From: UBA5109 sp965661005
GTDB taxonomy: Bacteria > Pseudomonadota > Gammaproteobacteria > Pseudomonadales > Pseudohongiellaceae
NCBI GenBank assembly: GCA_965661005.1
Contig: CBFICB010000007.1
Coordinates: forward strand, 1-64,000
DNA: 64,000 nucleotides
Direction: 5' to 3'
Positions 32,937 through 41,974 of the stretch are shown piece after piece. The translations under genes were made by a program, and so were the position numbers. The first letter of the stretch is position 1. Each line of letters begins with the position of its first letter. The notes under the pieces are model-generated. The model was not told the DNA's origin, searched no databases, and worked only from the letters and a program-made list of their open reading frames with translations.

Positions 32937-32957
32937 GCGGGGGCAATTAGCCCCCGC
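32937..32957 (+). terminator. GC-rich hairpin terminator of the amidohydrolase gene
   Basis: GCGGGGGC and GCCCCCGC form a perfect 8-bp stem around AATTA, 29 nt after the stop codon and followed by attagtttt. The T tract is short but the stem is very strong. Confidence 0.75.
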
Positions 32958-33083
32958 ATTAGTTTTAGCTATTTAGTTATTTCATCTTTGCAAAATCGGT
33001 AAATTGTTTTACTTTTGCTGTTAGGATTCATAGCAAGATATTGAGAAAAGCATTAATAAATACAATAAGGGGTATCTAACATC

Positions 33084-35276
33084 ATGAGAGTTTTAAGTTT
33101 AATTGTCTGGCTAGGTTTCATGAATTCTATGACTTTAGCCCAAGAATTAGATTCTGGCCGTGGAGCCGCAATCTTTCAGGCTCAATGTATCCGTTGTCAT
33201 ATCCCGATAGAAATTAACGCACGTTTACAAAATGACTGGACGGGGCGCAGTGCTCAGGAGCTTTTTGAACGGGTGAGTCAATCCATGCCGGCTGAAAACC
33301 CGGGTTCTCTCACTAATCAGGAATACCTGGATATCACCGCCTTTTTGTTAGCGTCGGTAAGTATAGATCTACCGACTAATTCAAACAGTGCAGTATTAAG
33401 CTCTATACAAATTGACCCGCCGGCTCTGATGCAGACAAGCGGTGAGACGGTTAATTGGACTCATTTAGGAGGAGATGAATACTCAACAAGGTATTCCCCT
33501 CTGGATCAAATAAATGCTGAAAATGTAGAGGCACTTGAGCAGGCCTGGCTTTTTGATATTGCCCCTTTTGGGCCTAATCCGGAAACCAATAGCGTTACTA
33601 CGCCATTGATGGTGAACGGTACGATGTATGCCACTGCCGGGGCTACCAGAAATATTGTAGCTTTGGATCCTGCGACTGGTCAGCTTTTATGGATGTGGCG
33701 TCCACAAGAAGGTGAGCGTTTTAACATTGCTCCGCGAAAAGGTTCGGGGAAAGGACTTTCTTATTACAGTAACGGGGCACAGGAAACGATATTCACAGTG
33801 ACACCTGGTTATTTTCTGGTAGCATTAAATGCCAGAACCGGTTTGCCCAGAGAGAGCTTTGGTGCAGGCGGATTCATTGATCTGAAAAATGGTTTGCGCC
33901 TTGCGGTAGACAGAGATGTGATCGACATCGGTATTTCTTTCCCGCCACTGGTTGTGGAAGATGTGATCATCGTTGGGGCTGCTCATACAGTTGGTTCCAG
34001 ACCACTGACTGCCAGTAACGTTAAAGGAGATATTCGAGGCTATGATGCGAACACAGGTGAATTGCTCTGGACTTTTAAATCGATACCGGAAGCAGGGGAA
34101 GCAGGTTTCGAAAGCTGGATAACGGGTGCAGATATAACCGGGAATGCAGGTGCTTGGGCTCCTTTATCGGCTGATGCCGATTTGGACTTGGTTTATATTC
34201 CGGTAGAGGCACCAACAGGCGACTACTATGGTGGTGACAGGCATGGAGATAATTTATTTTCCAGCTCCACGGTTGCTGTTAATTACCGAACGGGTGAAAT
34301 GCAATGGCATTTCCAAACCACACATCATGATATTTGGGACTTTGATACGCCGGCAGCACCAATTGTTGCAGATTTGCCGAATGGCACTCCGATCGTCATC
34401 CAAATGCTTAAACAAAGCCACCTTTTTGCATTTAACAGATCCACTGGAGAGCCATTATTTCCAGTTGAAGAAAGAAGGGTGCCGCTAACAGACGTGCCTG
34501 GTGAGTGGACCTCTGCAGTGCAACCTTTTCCATTATTGCCTGCCCCCTATGACAGGCAAGGCTTTCAGGAGGATGACATAGTCGATTTCACGCCAGAAAT
34601 TGCAGCAATGGCCAGAGAAATTGTATCCAATTATCGTTTAAGTACCTTGTTCACTCCACCCAGTCTTTATGAGGATCCAACTGACGGCACGCTTGGCACT
34701 TTGCATTTGCCTCATTCCACGGGAGGTTCGAATTGGGAAGGCGCGGCTTATGATCCGGAAACCGGTATGGTATATATTCCAACCATCACACGCGTGCATG
34801 TTAAAGCCTTACAAAATATACCTTCGGTTTCCACTATTGATTATGTGCTTTCACAGAATGCCATCACACCGACGGTTCAAGGCATTCCTATTGTCAAACC
34901 TCCCTATGGTCGAATTACTGCGATTGATATGACAAGTGGTGAACATGTATGGATGCAGGTTAATGGTGATACACCGGAAGCCATCAAGAATCATCCCTTG
35001 CTTGAAGGTGTAGACCTTCCACCGACTGGCAAAGATACTCACTCCACTTTATTGCTGACAAAAACCTTATTGTTCCAAGGTGAAGGTGAAGGTGGTGCAC
35101 CAGGTTTATGGGTCAGAGACAAGCAAACTGGTGAGGTGATCACTCATATTGACCTCCCCGGCACAGTATCAGGCATGCCGATGACATACATGCTCAATGG
35201 CAAACAATATATCGTCGCAGCCTTGAGTGATCAGAACTCTACAGCAAAATTGATAGCCTTGAGTTTGCCCGAATAG
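33084..35276 (+). CDS. exported PQQ quinohaemoprotein with N-terminal cytochrome c domain
   Basis: 730 residues. A signal peptide ends at TLAQE. The cytochrome c domain comes first (C35-IR-C38-H39, likely axial M68 in QSMPAENPG), and the PQQ propeller second, starting near NWTHLGGDEYSTRYSPLDQI. The propeller resembles membrane glucose/quinate-dehydrogenase-type or PQQ-binding-like enzymes: EAGFESWITGADITGN, HHDIWDFDTPAAP, GGSNWEGAAYDPETGMVY. There are no N-terminal membrane helices as in Gcd. It oxidises an alcohol or polyol in the periplasm. The domain order is the reverse of the PQQ dehydrogenase at 29234-31414. A rhodanese lipoprotein gene follows after about 110 bp. PQQ biosynthesis genes are not in the window. 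Confidence 0.9.
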   Translation: MRVLSLIVWLGFMNSMTLAQELDSGRGAAIFQAQCIRCHIPIEINARLQNDWTGRSAQELFERVSQSMPAENPGSLTNQEYLDITAFLLASVSIDLPTNSNSAVLSSIQIDPPALMQTSGETVNWTHLGGDEYSTRYSPLDQINAENVEALEQAWLFDIAPFGPNPETNSVTTPLMVNGTMYATAGATRNIVALDPATGQLLWMWRPQEGERFNIAPRKGSGKGLSYYSNGAQETIFTVTPGYFLVALNARTGLPRESFGAGGFIDLKNGLRLAVDRDVIDIGISFPPLVVEDVIIVGAAHTVGSRPLTASNVKGDIRGYDANTGELLWTFKSIPEAGEAGFESWITGADITGNAGAWAPLSADADLDLVYIPVEAPTGDYYGGDRHGDNLFSSSTVAVNYRTGEMQWHFQTTHHDIWDFDTPAAPIVADLPNGTPIVIQMLKQSHLFAFNRSTGEPLFPVEERRVPLTDVPGEWTSAVQPFPLLPAPYDRQGFQEDDIVDFTPEIAAMAREIVSNYRLSTLFTPPSLYEDPTDGTLGTLHLPHSTGGSNWEGAAYDPETGMVYIPTITRVHVKALQNIPSVSTIDYVLSQNAITPTVQGIPIVKPPYGRITAIDMTSGEHVWMQVNGDTPEAIKNHPLLEGVDLPPTGKDTHSTLLLTKTLLFQGEGEGGAPGLWVRDKQTGEVITHIDLPGTVSGMPMTYMLNGKQYIVAALSDQNSTAKLIALSLPE

Positions 35277-35384
35277 GCTTTAGCTATTTGATGAAGTTTA
35301 GGTAAGCACTTGATTCAAATGTATGGCTTAGTGATGATGATCAAGGATAATAAAAAAATAAAAAGAATTTTAGGAGTATAGATA

Positions 35385-35759
35385 ATGAAGCAAATACTTA
35401 GTTCTAAATTAATAGTTTTACTATTAACTATATTTTTAAGCTCTTGTTCCAGCATGAACGCTGATCAAAACACGGCTGCTAGCATGGTAGATTCCGATAT
35501 TGTCTGGATTGATGTCAGAACTATTGAAGAATACCAGAGTGATCACATTGATGGTGATCGTAATATTCCAATTCAGACAATGAATGCTGCGACTATCGTT
35601 GATCAACTCGGTTTGGATCAAGATACCAGAATAGGGCTTTACTGCGCTTCTGGAGGTCGGGCTGGTCGTGCACTGATAATGCTGGAAGAAGCAGGTTTTA
35701 CCAATGCCTTTAATGCTGGAGGTATTAGTGATGCGCGTGAACTGCGTGAATTGAGATAA
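35385..35759 (+). CDS. rhodanese-domain lipoprotein
   Basis: 124 residues. Lipobox LSSC21 with a signal peptide of about 20 residues. One rhodanese domain has WIDVRTIEEYQSDHIDGDRNIP, the active-site loop LYC87ASGGRAG and the closing helix LEEAGFTNAFNAGGI. It accepts sulfane sulfur in the periplasm, as PspE does in E. coli. The catalytic cysteine is present, so it is probably active. The ribosome-binding site is TAGGAG before the ATG. It may be cotranscribed with the quinohaemoprotein upstream. Confidence 0.88.
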   Translation: MKQILSSKLIVLLLTIFLSSCSSMNADQNTAASMVDSDIVWIDVRTIEEYQSDHIDGDRNIPIQTMNAATIVDQLGLDQDTRIGLYCASGGRAGRALIMLEEAGFTNAFNAGGISDARELRELR

Positions 35760-35931
35760 GAGTTTTTAGTTAACAGTTTCATTACTGTTTGCAGTTATCT
35801 TTGTCGCTGATAAGAATCCATCGCCATGGTTTTCAATAATGCTTGGTGGGTTTCTGCAACTACGCCTAAGAGGATTATTGTGCTCATTTCTCTTTTAATT
35901 CTAAGCCCCTGTTGAAGGTTGTTTAAGAAAA

Positions 35932-36621
35932 ATGTTGCAGCATAAATTCCTATTTCATAGTCTTATCACTGCCAGTATTTTTCTGCTTGCTCATTATACT
36001 TTTAGCCAAATCCCAGACAGCCAAATCCCAGACAGCCAAACCCCGGGAATCAGTTTATTCTCTCAGGGTGATTTATCTAGCTGGGAAGAACAGGCTTTTG
36101 TTAGTAATACGCTCTACCAACTGGTAGAAGAAGAAGGGCAAGGACAGGTGCTAAAAGCATATTCTGAGTCTGCTGCCTCTGGCATGTTTTGCGAAGTAGA
36201 TATTGATTTAACACAGACTCCTTACCTTAACTGGTCATGGAAAGTTGACAATGTTTTTAATGCAAATGATGAGCAGTCCAGAGAGGGGGATGACTATCCG
36301 GTTCGTATTTTCATTGTAGCTTCAGGTGGTCTTTTTTTTTGGAACACCAGGGCAGTCAATTATGTCTGGTCCAGCAACCAGCAGATTAATTCGCAATGGG
36401 AAAGTGCTGTAACCAGAAACACCATGATGATGGCAGTTCGTTCCGGAGATAGTGAAGTAGGCCAGTGGTTTAGTAAAAAACGTAACATTCGTGAAGATTT
36501 TAAAATGCTTTTTGGTGAGGATATTACAGAAATTCACGCGGTTGCCATAATGAGTGACAGTGATAATACCGGTCAAAGCACGACGGCATATTATGGCGAT
36601 ATTTTCTTTACAGCTCAGTAG
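35932..36621 (+). CDS. exported DUF3047 protein
   Basis: 229 residues. A signal-peptide-like start (FLFHSLITASIFLLAHYTFSQ) is followed by a short repeat IPDSQIPDSQTPG. The mature domain matches DUF3047: LNWSWKVDN, EGDDYPVRIFIV, NYVWSS, then VRSGDSEVGQWFSKKRNIREDFKMLFG and AVAIMSDSDNTGQSTTAYYGDI. The fold resembles a jelly roll and the function is unknown. The repeat comes from a 15-bp tandem duplication at 36004-36033 with a degenerate third copy. It is convergent with a DUF547 gene, and DUF3047 and DUF547 genes are both common in marine gammaproteobacteria. Confidence 0.82.
   Translation: MLQHKFLFHSLITASIFLLAHYTFSQIPDSQIPDSQTPGISLFSQGDLSSWEEQAFVSNTLYQLVEEEGQGQVLKAYSESAASGMFCEVDIDLTQTPYLNWSWKVDNVFNANDEQSREGDDYPVRIFIVASGGLFFWNTRAVNYVWSSNQQINSQWESAVTRNTMMMAVRSGDSEVGQWFSKKRNIREDFKMLFGEDITEIHAVAIMSDSDNTGQSTTAYYGDIFFTAQ
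36004..36048 (+). repeat. 15-bp tandem repeat at a signal-peptide junction
   Basis: AGCCAAATCCCAGAC occurs at 36004-36018 and 36019-36033, followed by a diverged third copy to 36048. It is in frame and lengthens the linker just after the predicted signal peptide. Confidence 0.9.
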
Positions 36622-36675
36622 CGGCAGTGATTAAAAAGAAATTTTAAAAAATACTAATGGAAAATTAGTAATTAA

Positions 36676-37401
36676 TTAAGGCGTAGAATTTAAATTCCAG
36701 TTATAGCGCAGGTTTGTACGAAGTTCATTAAACTGAAGTTCGGGGCGGTACAAACCAACAAAATTTTCCAGGCTGCCAAATACTTCAAAATCTTCTCCGT
36801 ACCAGTCAAAAATTTGAGATAGTCTTAGGCTGTCACTCTCTAATGAAAGTCCTTTTTCATTGTTTAAGAAACGTCTGGTCTGATCATCTAATTGTGCATC
36901 TAATTTTTCGGCTTGATAGGCTTCATGACGCAGGTCAGGGCAGCTTACAGAAGCGCAATTGACAGCAAAGTGAATTCGAGGCTCATTCAACTTTCTAATA
37001 ATATTATGCTCAATATCATCCAGTGTCAGTTGGCCATCTGAATTTTCCAGCACGACCACATCCCATGGCCCCTTAAAGAAGTTTCCAATATCTCTGATTG
37101 AATCAAGGGGCCAATTATCCAGAATCAGTTTGATGGTCAGAATGTTGTAGGCATTGATATAAAATGCCAGTCTTTCCTGATCTGAACTCAACTGCTCGAC
37201 ATCAAATTGAATAATTTGATTAACGACTGAATAGAAAACAGGGTCAGCCGCAATACTTTCATAGTTGACGAGATTAAGAGCCAGACCATCTTTTTCTGAG
37301 GCTATCAGGTGGGAATCTAATAGCTCATTATAATGGGTCCAGTCAGGTTCTGCCGCCAAACTGCCTGTAGTCAATATCCAAAAAAATATTATACGAACCA
37401 T
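36676..37401 (-). CDS. exported DUF547 protein
   Basis: 241 residues with a short signal peptide ending TGSLAAEP. The DUF547 signatures are present: LVNYESI, QERLAFYINAYNILTIKLIL, the DDIEHNIIRKL segment, and HFAVNCASVSCPDLRHEAY with its cysteine pair, then RFLNNEKGL and LSQIFDWYGEDF. The NCASxSCP core with conserved His suggests a papain-like or other enzyme site, but no activity is established in the family. It is probably periplasmic and stands alone between a convergent DUF3047 gene and the next terminator. Confidence 0.87.
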   Translation of the reverse strand: MVRIIFFWILTTGSLAAEPDWTHYNELLDSHLIASEKDGLALNLVNYESIAADPVFYSVVNQIIQFDVEQLSSDQERLAFYINAYNILTIKLILDNWPLDSIRDIGNFFKGPWDVVVLENSDGQLTLDDIEHNIIRKLNEPRIHFAVNCASVSCPDLRHEAYQAEKLDAQLDDQTRRFLNNEKGLSLESDSLRLSQIFDWYGEDFEVFGSLENFVGLYRPELQFNELRTNLRYNWNLNSTP

Positions 37402-37520
37402 ATTCTTGCCTGTGTGCGTATTGTGAGCAATGTGAGGAATAAGAGTAATGAAAGCAGTGAAAGTAAGAGATGCTCATAGCCCAATTTTGTTACAAAAAGA
37501 CCAGTTTTACCAAAACTTGT

Positions 37521-37553
37521 AAAAAGCCCCTTTGCCAGGCAGTGAGGGGCTTT
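37521..37553 (-). terminator. intrinsic terminator
   Basis: AAAGCCCCT and AGGGGCTTT-type arms (37523-37531 against 37545-37553) pair with a loop of about 13 nt. The T tract lies on the minus strand (37525 down to 37521). It lies just past the stop of the gene at 37578-38612. Confidence 0.8.
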
Positions 37554-37577
37554 AGCTTATTTGACTTTGTGGCTTAC

Positions 37578-38612
37578 TTAAAATGCAAAATCAAAGGCGT
37601 CATCAAATACTGGATTTTTTTCCTGTCCAATTAAACCTCTGGGTAAGTCCGGGTTTCGTGTTGTGGGGATACCACGTGGATCAACATAACCGTCCTCACC
37701 AGGAAGTCGATACTGGGTGTTGGGTAAGCCATTTTCATCAAATGTCAGATAGGTATTGTTGTTTTGAGCGCATTCCCAGTAGCGAATTCTCAAACCGGCA
37801 TCTTCCATATCTTGTCGATGTTGATAGGTATATACAATATTAAGAGGCTTCTGCAACATCAGATCATCATAAAAATACACATTCACCGCGACTTTGACTT
37901 GATCATTTTCAGCATCCCAGAACTCATACCAAATCTCGACAGTTTCCGCCTGATTGCTGGTTGGTGGTGTGCCACGGAAGAAATCTGCAGGATAAATATC
38001 TTCTGTATGCACAATGAGAACATCGCCTAATTCATCATCTAGGGCCCAGAATCCAATGCTGTCTCCGGCCGCAAAATGCGTTCCATCAATATTGATATGT
38101 TCCTGATTGATATAAATGCGTCTAGTATCGTTACCGAGGTCGTTGTGCCAAAGGGAATAACTAGGAGTGTTAATGAATTCCCTGACATAAGGTTCCATAA
38201 ACCAGCGAGGAAGCCCCGCTGGCTCGCAAGTCGTCAAGCGATCGTAATCAACGCCAGCGTTATATGCCTGATCGCCAAGTCTAAGGCGATACTCCCATGC
38301 GGCTCTATATTCTGGAGTAAGGACATCGTCATAAATTTCGCCATCTTCATTTCGGAACAGGGCATTTGAACGGATGCCGGAATCACCACCGGCAGACCAA
38401 AGTCCTTCCCATTTAGGCACACTCATATAATCATGGGTAATGCCGCCTTTGTAATGATCCAGCAGATAATCATAATGTTCCCGTGAGGTTTCAAAGTCCA
38501 TCGGGAAAGGTATTAATTCCGGAATGTTTCCGTTCCGTTGGGCAAAAGCAAAGCCTGAAAGCGTAAGTGTGCTTCCTATCATTAAGAGTTTTAATTTTGA
38601 TGTTAAATTCAT
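37578..38612 (-). CDS. exported protein of unknown function
   Basis: 344 residues. A signal peptide ends at GFAFAQ. I do not recognise the family. The mature protein is rich in Trp, Tyr and Asp, with motifs such as YLLDHYKGGITHDYMSVPKW, TTCEPAGLPRWFMEPYVREF, RRIYINQEHINIDGTHFAAGDSIGFWALDDE and AGLRIRYWECAQNNN. This resembles a beta-rich exported protein often found beside TonB receptors and PQQ enzymes in marine gammaproteobacteria. Two cysteines could form a disulfide. It has its own terminator, and its upstream region is the 364-bp A-rich spacer. No function is proposed. Confidence 0.8.
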   Translation of the reverse strand: MNLTSKLKLLMIGSTLTLSGFAFAQRNGNIPELIPFPMDFETSREHYDYLLDHYKGGITHDYMSVPKWEGLWSAGGDSGIRSNALFRNEDGEIYDDVLTPEYRAAWEYRLRLGDQAYNAGVDYDRLTTCEPAGLPRWFMEPYVREFINTPSYSLWHNDLGNDTRRIYINQEHINIDGTHFAAGDSIGFWALDDELGDVLIVHTEDIYPADFFRGTPPTSNQAETVEIWYEFWDAENDQVKVAVNVYFYDDLMLQKPLNIVYTYQHRQDMEDAGLRIRYWECAQNNNTYLTFDENGLPNTQYRLPGEDGYVDPRGIPTTRNPDLPRGLIGQEKNPVFDDAFDFAF

Positions 38613-38976
38613 GGGTTTCCCTTTCTGGTTTTCTAAATTGATCTATATTCTTATTATTTATAGGTTTTAGTTGTTATTCCGGCAATCAGTTTTTCTAGGG
38701 CCTTATTCCATGATCGGCGGAAACAGTGCTACTGATTACTGAATTTACAGGATTTTAAAGCTTCGTGGTAGGGTTATAAGAGTAGCTTTGTTGTTTGGCT
38801 GATTTATTGGAATAAAAGATAAAAATTATCTAAACAGTTATTAAAATCAATTAGCATGATAGGCAAATGTTTTTAAAAGGCTGTGCTATAAAAGAACTAT
38901 AAAAAAATTACAAAAAAAGCTATAAAAAAATAGACAGAAAGCACTATAAAAAAGTTAAAAAAAATAAGAGGAAGTT
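38613..38976. other. intergenic region with repeated CTATAAAA A-tracts
   Basis: 364 bp between an exported-protein gene (-) and a small membrane-protein gene (+). The last 100 bp are A-rich, and CTATAAAA occurs four times between about 38886 and 38951. The ribosome-binding site GAGGAAG precedes the ATG at 38977. No gene is visible. Confidence 0.6.
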
Positions 38977-39324
38977 ATGTCAGAGTATGAATTTATAAGC
39001 TTGATTTCTCTGCTAAGGCAAGAAGCTGCCGGTTTCCAGTGGCAATTCTTTTCAATCTGGTCAGCCTATATGCTTGTGATTTACTTTATAGGTCAAAAAT
39101 TCCCCAATACCTATATTTATATTCTGACGCTGCTCTATACGGTTTTTGTGATAGTGCCAACCATGGGCTTTCTTCTGGCGATGGAAAACCAGTACTCGCT
39201 AATTGAATTATATTTAGAAGCTTATCCTGACTCGGCAATAGTCAGTGAGGAACCATTAAATACACCCTTGTTTTTTGACTATTTCAATGAGCTAAACCTT
39301 ATCAACAAAACTGAATGGAGTTAA
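38977..39324 (+). CDS. small membrane protein of unknown function
   Basis: 115 residues with two hydrophobic segments (WQFFSIWSAYMLVIYFIG and YIYILTLLYTVFVIVPTMGFLLA) and a soluble acidic C-terminus. The ATG at 38977 has GAGGAAG immediately upstream. I know no named family, but the codon pattern and good ribosome-binding site support a real gene. There is no close neighbour on the same strand, and the next gene begins about 250 bp downstream. Confidence 0.7.
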   Translation: MSEYEFISLISLLRQEAAGFQWQFFSIWSAYMLVIYFIGQKFPNTYIYILTLLYTVFVIVPTMGFLLAMENQYSLIELYLEAYPDSAIVSEEPLNTPLFFDYFNELNLINKTEWS

Positions 39325-39576
39325 GTTTGGGTTTTAAATTCCATAACGCACTAATATTCTGGCATTTCAATAAACAAATTTTGACTGACACAGGATTAAT
39401 AAAAACTCCTCAGACAATGCAGACACTTAGAGCTATTTTTGGTTGATTTTTGAGAGCTCTAATTTAGATAATTGATCAGTCGCTGAGTATAAGCTCGAGT
39501 AAAGTATATTGGTGTCAATGCATAGAACACTCTAGAATCAGAGCTTACTTAAAGAAGGATAACGCTAGAGAATTTT

Positions 39577-40941
39577 ATGATGACAGGCTTTATTCAAAAA
39601 TTTACAAACATACAACGTGAAGAATTTCCGGTTGTATTGGCATCTGGATTATTTTTCTTTTGCCTGCTCACAGCCTTGATGGTACTTAGACCGGCACGTG
39701 AAGCGCTAGGCATGGAAAGCGGCCTTGATACAGTGCGCTGGTTGTTCCTGGGTACGGCTTTTTTTACTTTATTGGTTAACCCCGTTTTTGGTTTTTTAGT
39801 CAGCCATTTCAGGCGCTTTACCTTTGTGGCCAGTACCTATCTGTTTTTTGCCGCCAGCCTATTTGTGTTTTATTTGTTCCTGACTCTGGCGCCAGAGTCA
39901 ATGGGGCAGGTAAGTGGCAGAGTCTTTTATGTTTGGTACAGTGTCTTTAACCTCTTTAACACCATGGTATTTTGGGCCACGATGGCGGATACCTATAAGC
40001 TTGAGCAAAGTAAGCGCCTATATGGAACCATTGCTGTCGGGGGAACATTAGGTGCTATTTTTGGCCCATGGCTGACATCTGTCTTGGCCTTGCCAATTGG
40101 CACCGCCAATCTAATTCTGGTTTCAATCATATTTTTGTTATTGGGCGTATTTTTCGCCTGGCTGGTTTTTCGTTTTAGTTCAACAGAATCTTTTGCAAGC
40201 GTAGCTGGAGATAGCTCAGCGGCCAGCGTTGATCGCGATGCAGTGATTGGCGGCAGTGCCTGGGAAGGCTTTAGTGCGGCCTTGAGTTCACCTTATTTGC
40301 TGGGGATTACTGCATACGTCTTAATTATTGCGGTGATTGGAACCTTTCTTTATTTCACCCGCTTGGATCTGGTAGCACAGGTAGGTGATGATACTGATTT
40401 ACGGACGACTCTGTTTGCGCAAATTGACATTATCACGCAGCTGACCACCTTGTTTATGCAGTTAATAGTGACGGGGCATATCATGAAGCGCCTGGGAGTA
40501 GCCGTTGCGCTTGCGATTTTGCCAGTGATAGTGGTCTTCGGCATGATTGGACTCACGATCATCGGCACTCTGGCCACCTTGATCGTATTTGAAGCTATTT
40601 ACCGAGCGGTGCAGCGTGCCATCATGCGTCCGGCCAGAGAAACACTTTTTACCGTTATCAGTAAAGAAGATAAATACAAGGCGAAGGCCTTTATTGATAC
40701 TTTTGTCTATCGCGGTGGAGACGTAGTCGGCGCCTGGACAGAAGGTTTAATTGGCAGACTCGGCATGGGCTTATTTGCACTGGCGACTATTACAATCCCA
40801 ATGGCTATTGTATGGGGAGCCCTGGGTATTTGGTTGGGCCTTCAGCAAAAAAGTAAAGCGCAGGGTCAGGCTTCCATAAATACTCAGACTGAAGATCATG
40901 GACTGGGGAATGATGAGGCAGTAATATCAGCCAACAGTTAA
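39577..40941 (+). CDS. MFS-type transporter of the NTP/NDP-exchange-like group
   Basis: 454 residues and about 12 membrane segments. The start FFFCLLTALMVLRPAREALGMESG and the central AIMRPARETLFTVISKEDKYKAKAFIDTFVYRGGD are the two hallmark regions of the NTP/NDP exchange transporter-like family, known best from plastids and intracellular bacteria. In free-living proteobacteria the substrate is unknown and nucleotide exchange should not be assumed. A doubled ATG (39577, 39580) marks the start. An aldo/keto reductase gene follows after 44 bp and could be in the same operon. Confidence 0.85.
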   Translation: MMTGFIQKFTNIQREEFPVVLASGLFFFCLLTALMVLRPAREALGMESGLDTVRWLFLGTAFFTLLVNPVFGFLVSHFRRFTFVASTYLFFAASLFVFYLFLTLAPESMGQVSGRVFYVWYSVFNLFNTMVFWATMADTYKLEQSKRLYGTIAVGGTLGAIFGPWLTSVLALPIGTANLILVSIIFLLLGVFFAWLVFRFSSTESFASVAGDSSAASVDRDAVIGGSAWEGFSAALSSPYLLGITAYVLIIAVIGTFLYFTRLDLVAQVGDDTDLRTTLFAQIDIITQLTTLFMQLIVTGHIMKRLGVAVALAILPVIVVFGMIGLTIIGTLATLIVFEAIYRAVQRAIMRPARETLFTVISKEDKYKAKAFIDTFVYRGGDVVGAWTEGLIGRLGMGLFALATITIPMAIVWGALGIWLGLQQKSKAQGQASINTQTEDHGLGNDEAVISANS

Positions 40942-40985
40942 TTCACTAATCAAACACTGAGATAATAAAAGCGGAGCGAAATATT

Positions 40986-41960
40986 ATGTATACAGGCTCT
41001 AAAAAATCAGCGATTTCCAGACGACGTTTTATCCAGAATAGTGCCTGTGCAGGCACAGCACTAGCTATGAATCCGGCCTTAATAAGCCGTGCAGCTGAAA
41101 GCGAGCTGATCATGGGCATCATTCCATCTACAGGTGAACAAATTCCGGCTATCGGTCTCGGCAGTTCAGCTAATTTTTCTCAAGTTGCCAGAAGTGAGGA
41201 TATTTCCGCCCTTAGAGGAGTGCTTTCAACCTTGGCTGAAATGGGCGGCAGAGTCTTTGATACCGCTCCCAGCTATGGCTCATCAGAAGAAATCTCGGGG
41301 CAAATCGCACAAGAACTGGGTATTGCAGATCAACTATTCTGGGCAACCAAATTAAATGTAGCCGGTAGAGGCGGCGGTACCGCTAACCCTGAGCGAGCGC
41401 GTCAACAGGTAGAAGCCTCTTTTCAGCGGGTTGGGAGATCGGTGATAGATCTTATTCAAGTGCACAATATGGCCTCACCAGATGTTCAATTGCCCATATT
41501 AAGAGAATACAAAGAGGAAGGCAGAATTCGTTATATTGGCATTACTACGACTTTTGCAAACCAATATCCCAGTTTGATCGAAGTGATGCAGAATGAAGAT
41601 CTGGATTTCATTGGAATAGATTATGCCGTTGATAACCGGAGTGTTGAGGACGTTATTTTGCCCTTGGCGATGGAGCGCGGTATTGCCGTCTTGTGTTATT
41701 TACCCTTTGGGCGAAGTAGATTATGGTCAAGAGTTAGAGGGCAGACTTTGCCAGACTATGCTCAGGAGTTCGACGCCACGACCTGGGCGCAGTTTTTCCT
41801 TAAGTTTATTATTAGTAATCCTGCAATCACAGCAGCAACGCCATCAACCAGCAGGCCAACAAATATGGCTGATAATATCGGAGGTATGGTAGGGCGCTTA
41901 CCGGATGAGGCCATGCGACGCAGAATGATTGCGACCGTCGATGCTTTACCTTCCGCCTAA
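40986..41960 (+). CDS. Tat-exported aldo/keto reductase
   Basis: 324 residues. The N-terminus SRRRFIQNSACAGTALAMNP is a twin-arginine signal, so a cofactor-loaded reductase is probably moved to the periplasm. The (beta/alpha)8 aldo/keto reductase tetrad is complete: D92 and Y97 in VFDTAPSYGSS, K122 in FWATKLNV and H160 in IQVHNM. It would reduce an aldehyde or ketone with NAD(P)H. How it obtains cofactor outside the cytoplasm is an open point for all such exported members. The ribosome-binding site is GCGGAGCG before the ATG. Confidence 0.87.
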   Translation: MYTGSKKSAISRRRFIQNSACAGTALAMNPALISRAAESELIMGIIPSTGEQIPAIGLGSSANFSQVARSEDISALRGVLSTLAEMGGRVFDTAPSYGSSEEISGQIAQELGIADQLFWATKLNVAGRGGGTANPERARQQVEASFQRVGRSVIDLIQVHNMASPDVQLPILREYKEEGRIRYIGITTTFANQYPSLIEVMQNEDLDFIGIDYAVDNRSVEDVILPLAMERGIAVLCYLPFGRSRLWSRVRGQTLPDYAQEFDATTWAQFFLKFIISNPAITAATPSTSRPTNMADNIGGMVGRLPDEAMRRRMIATVDALPSA

Positions 41961-41974
41961 GGCTCTATAGTCAA

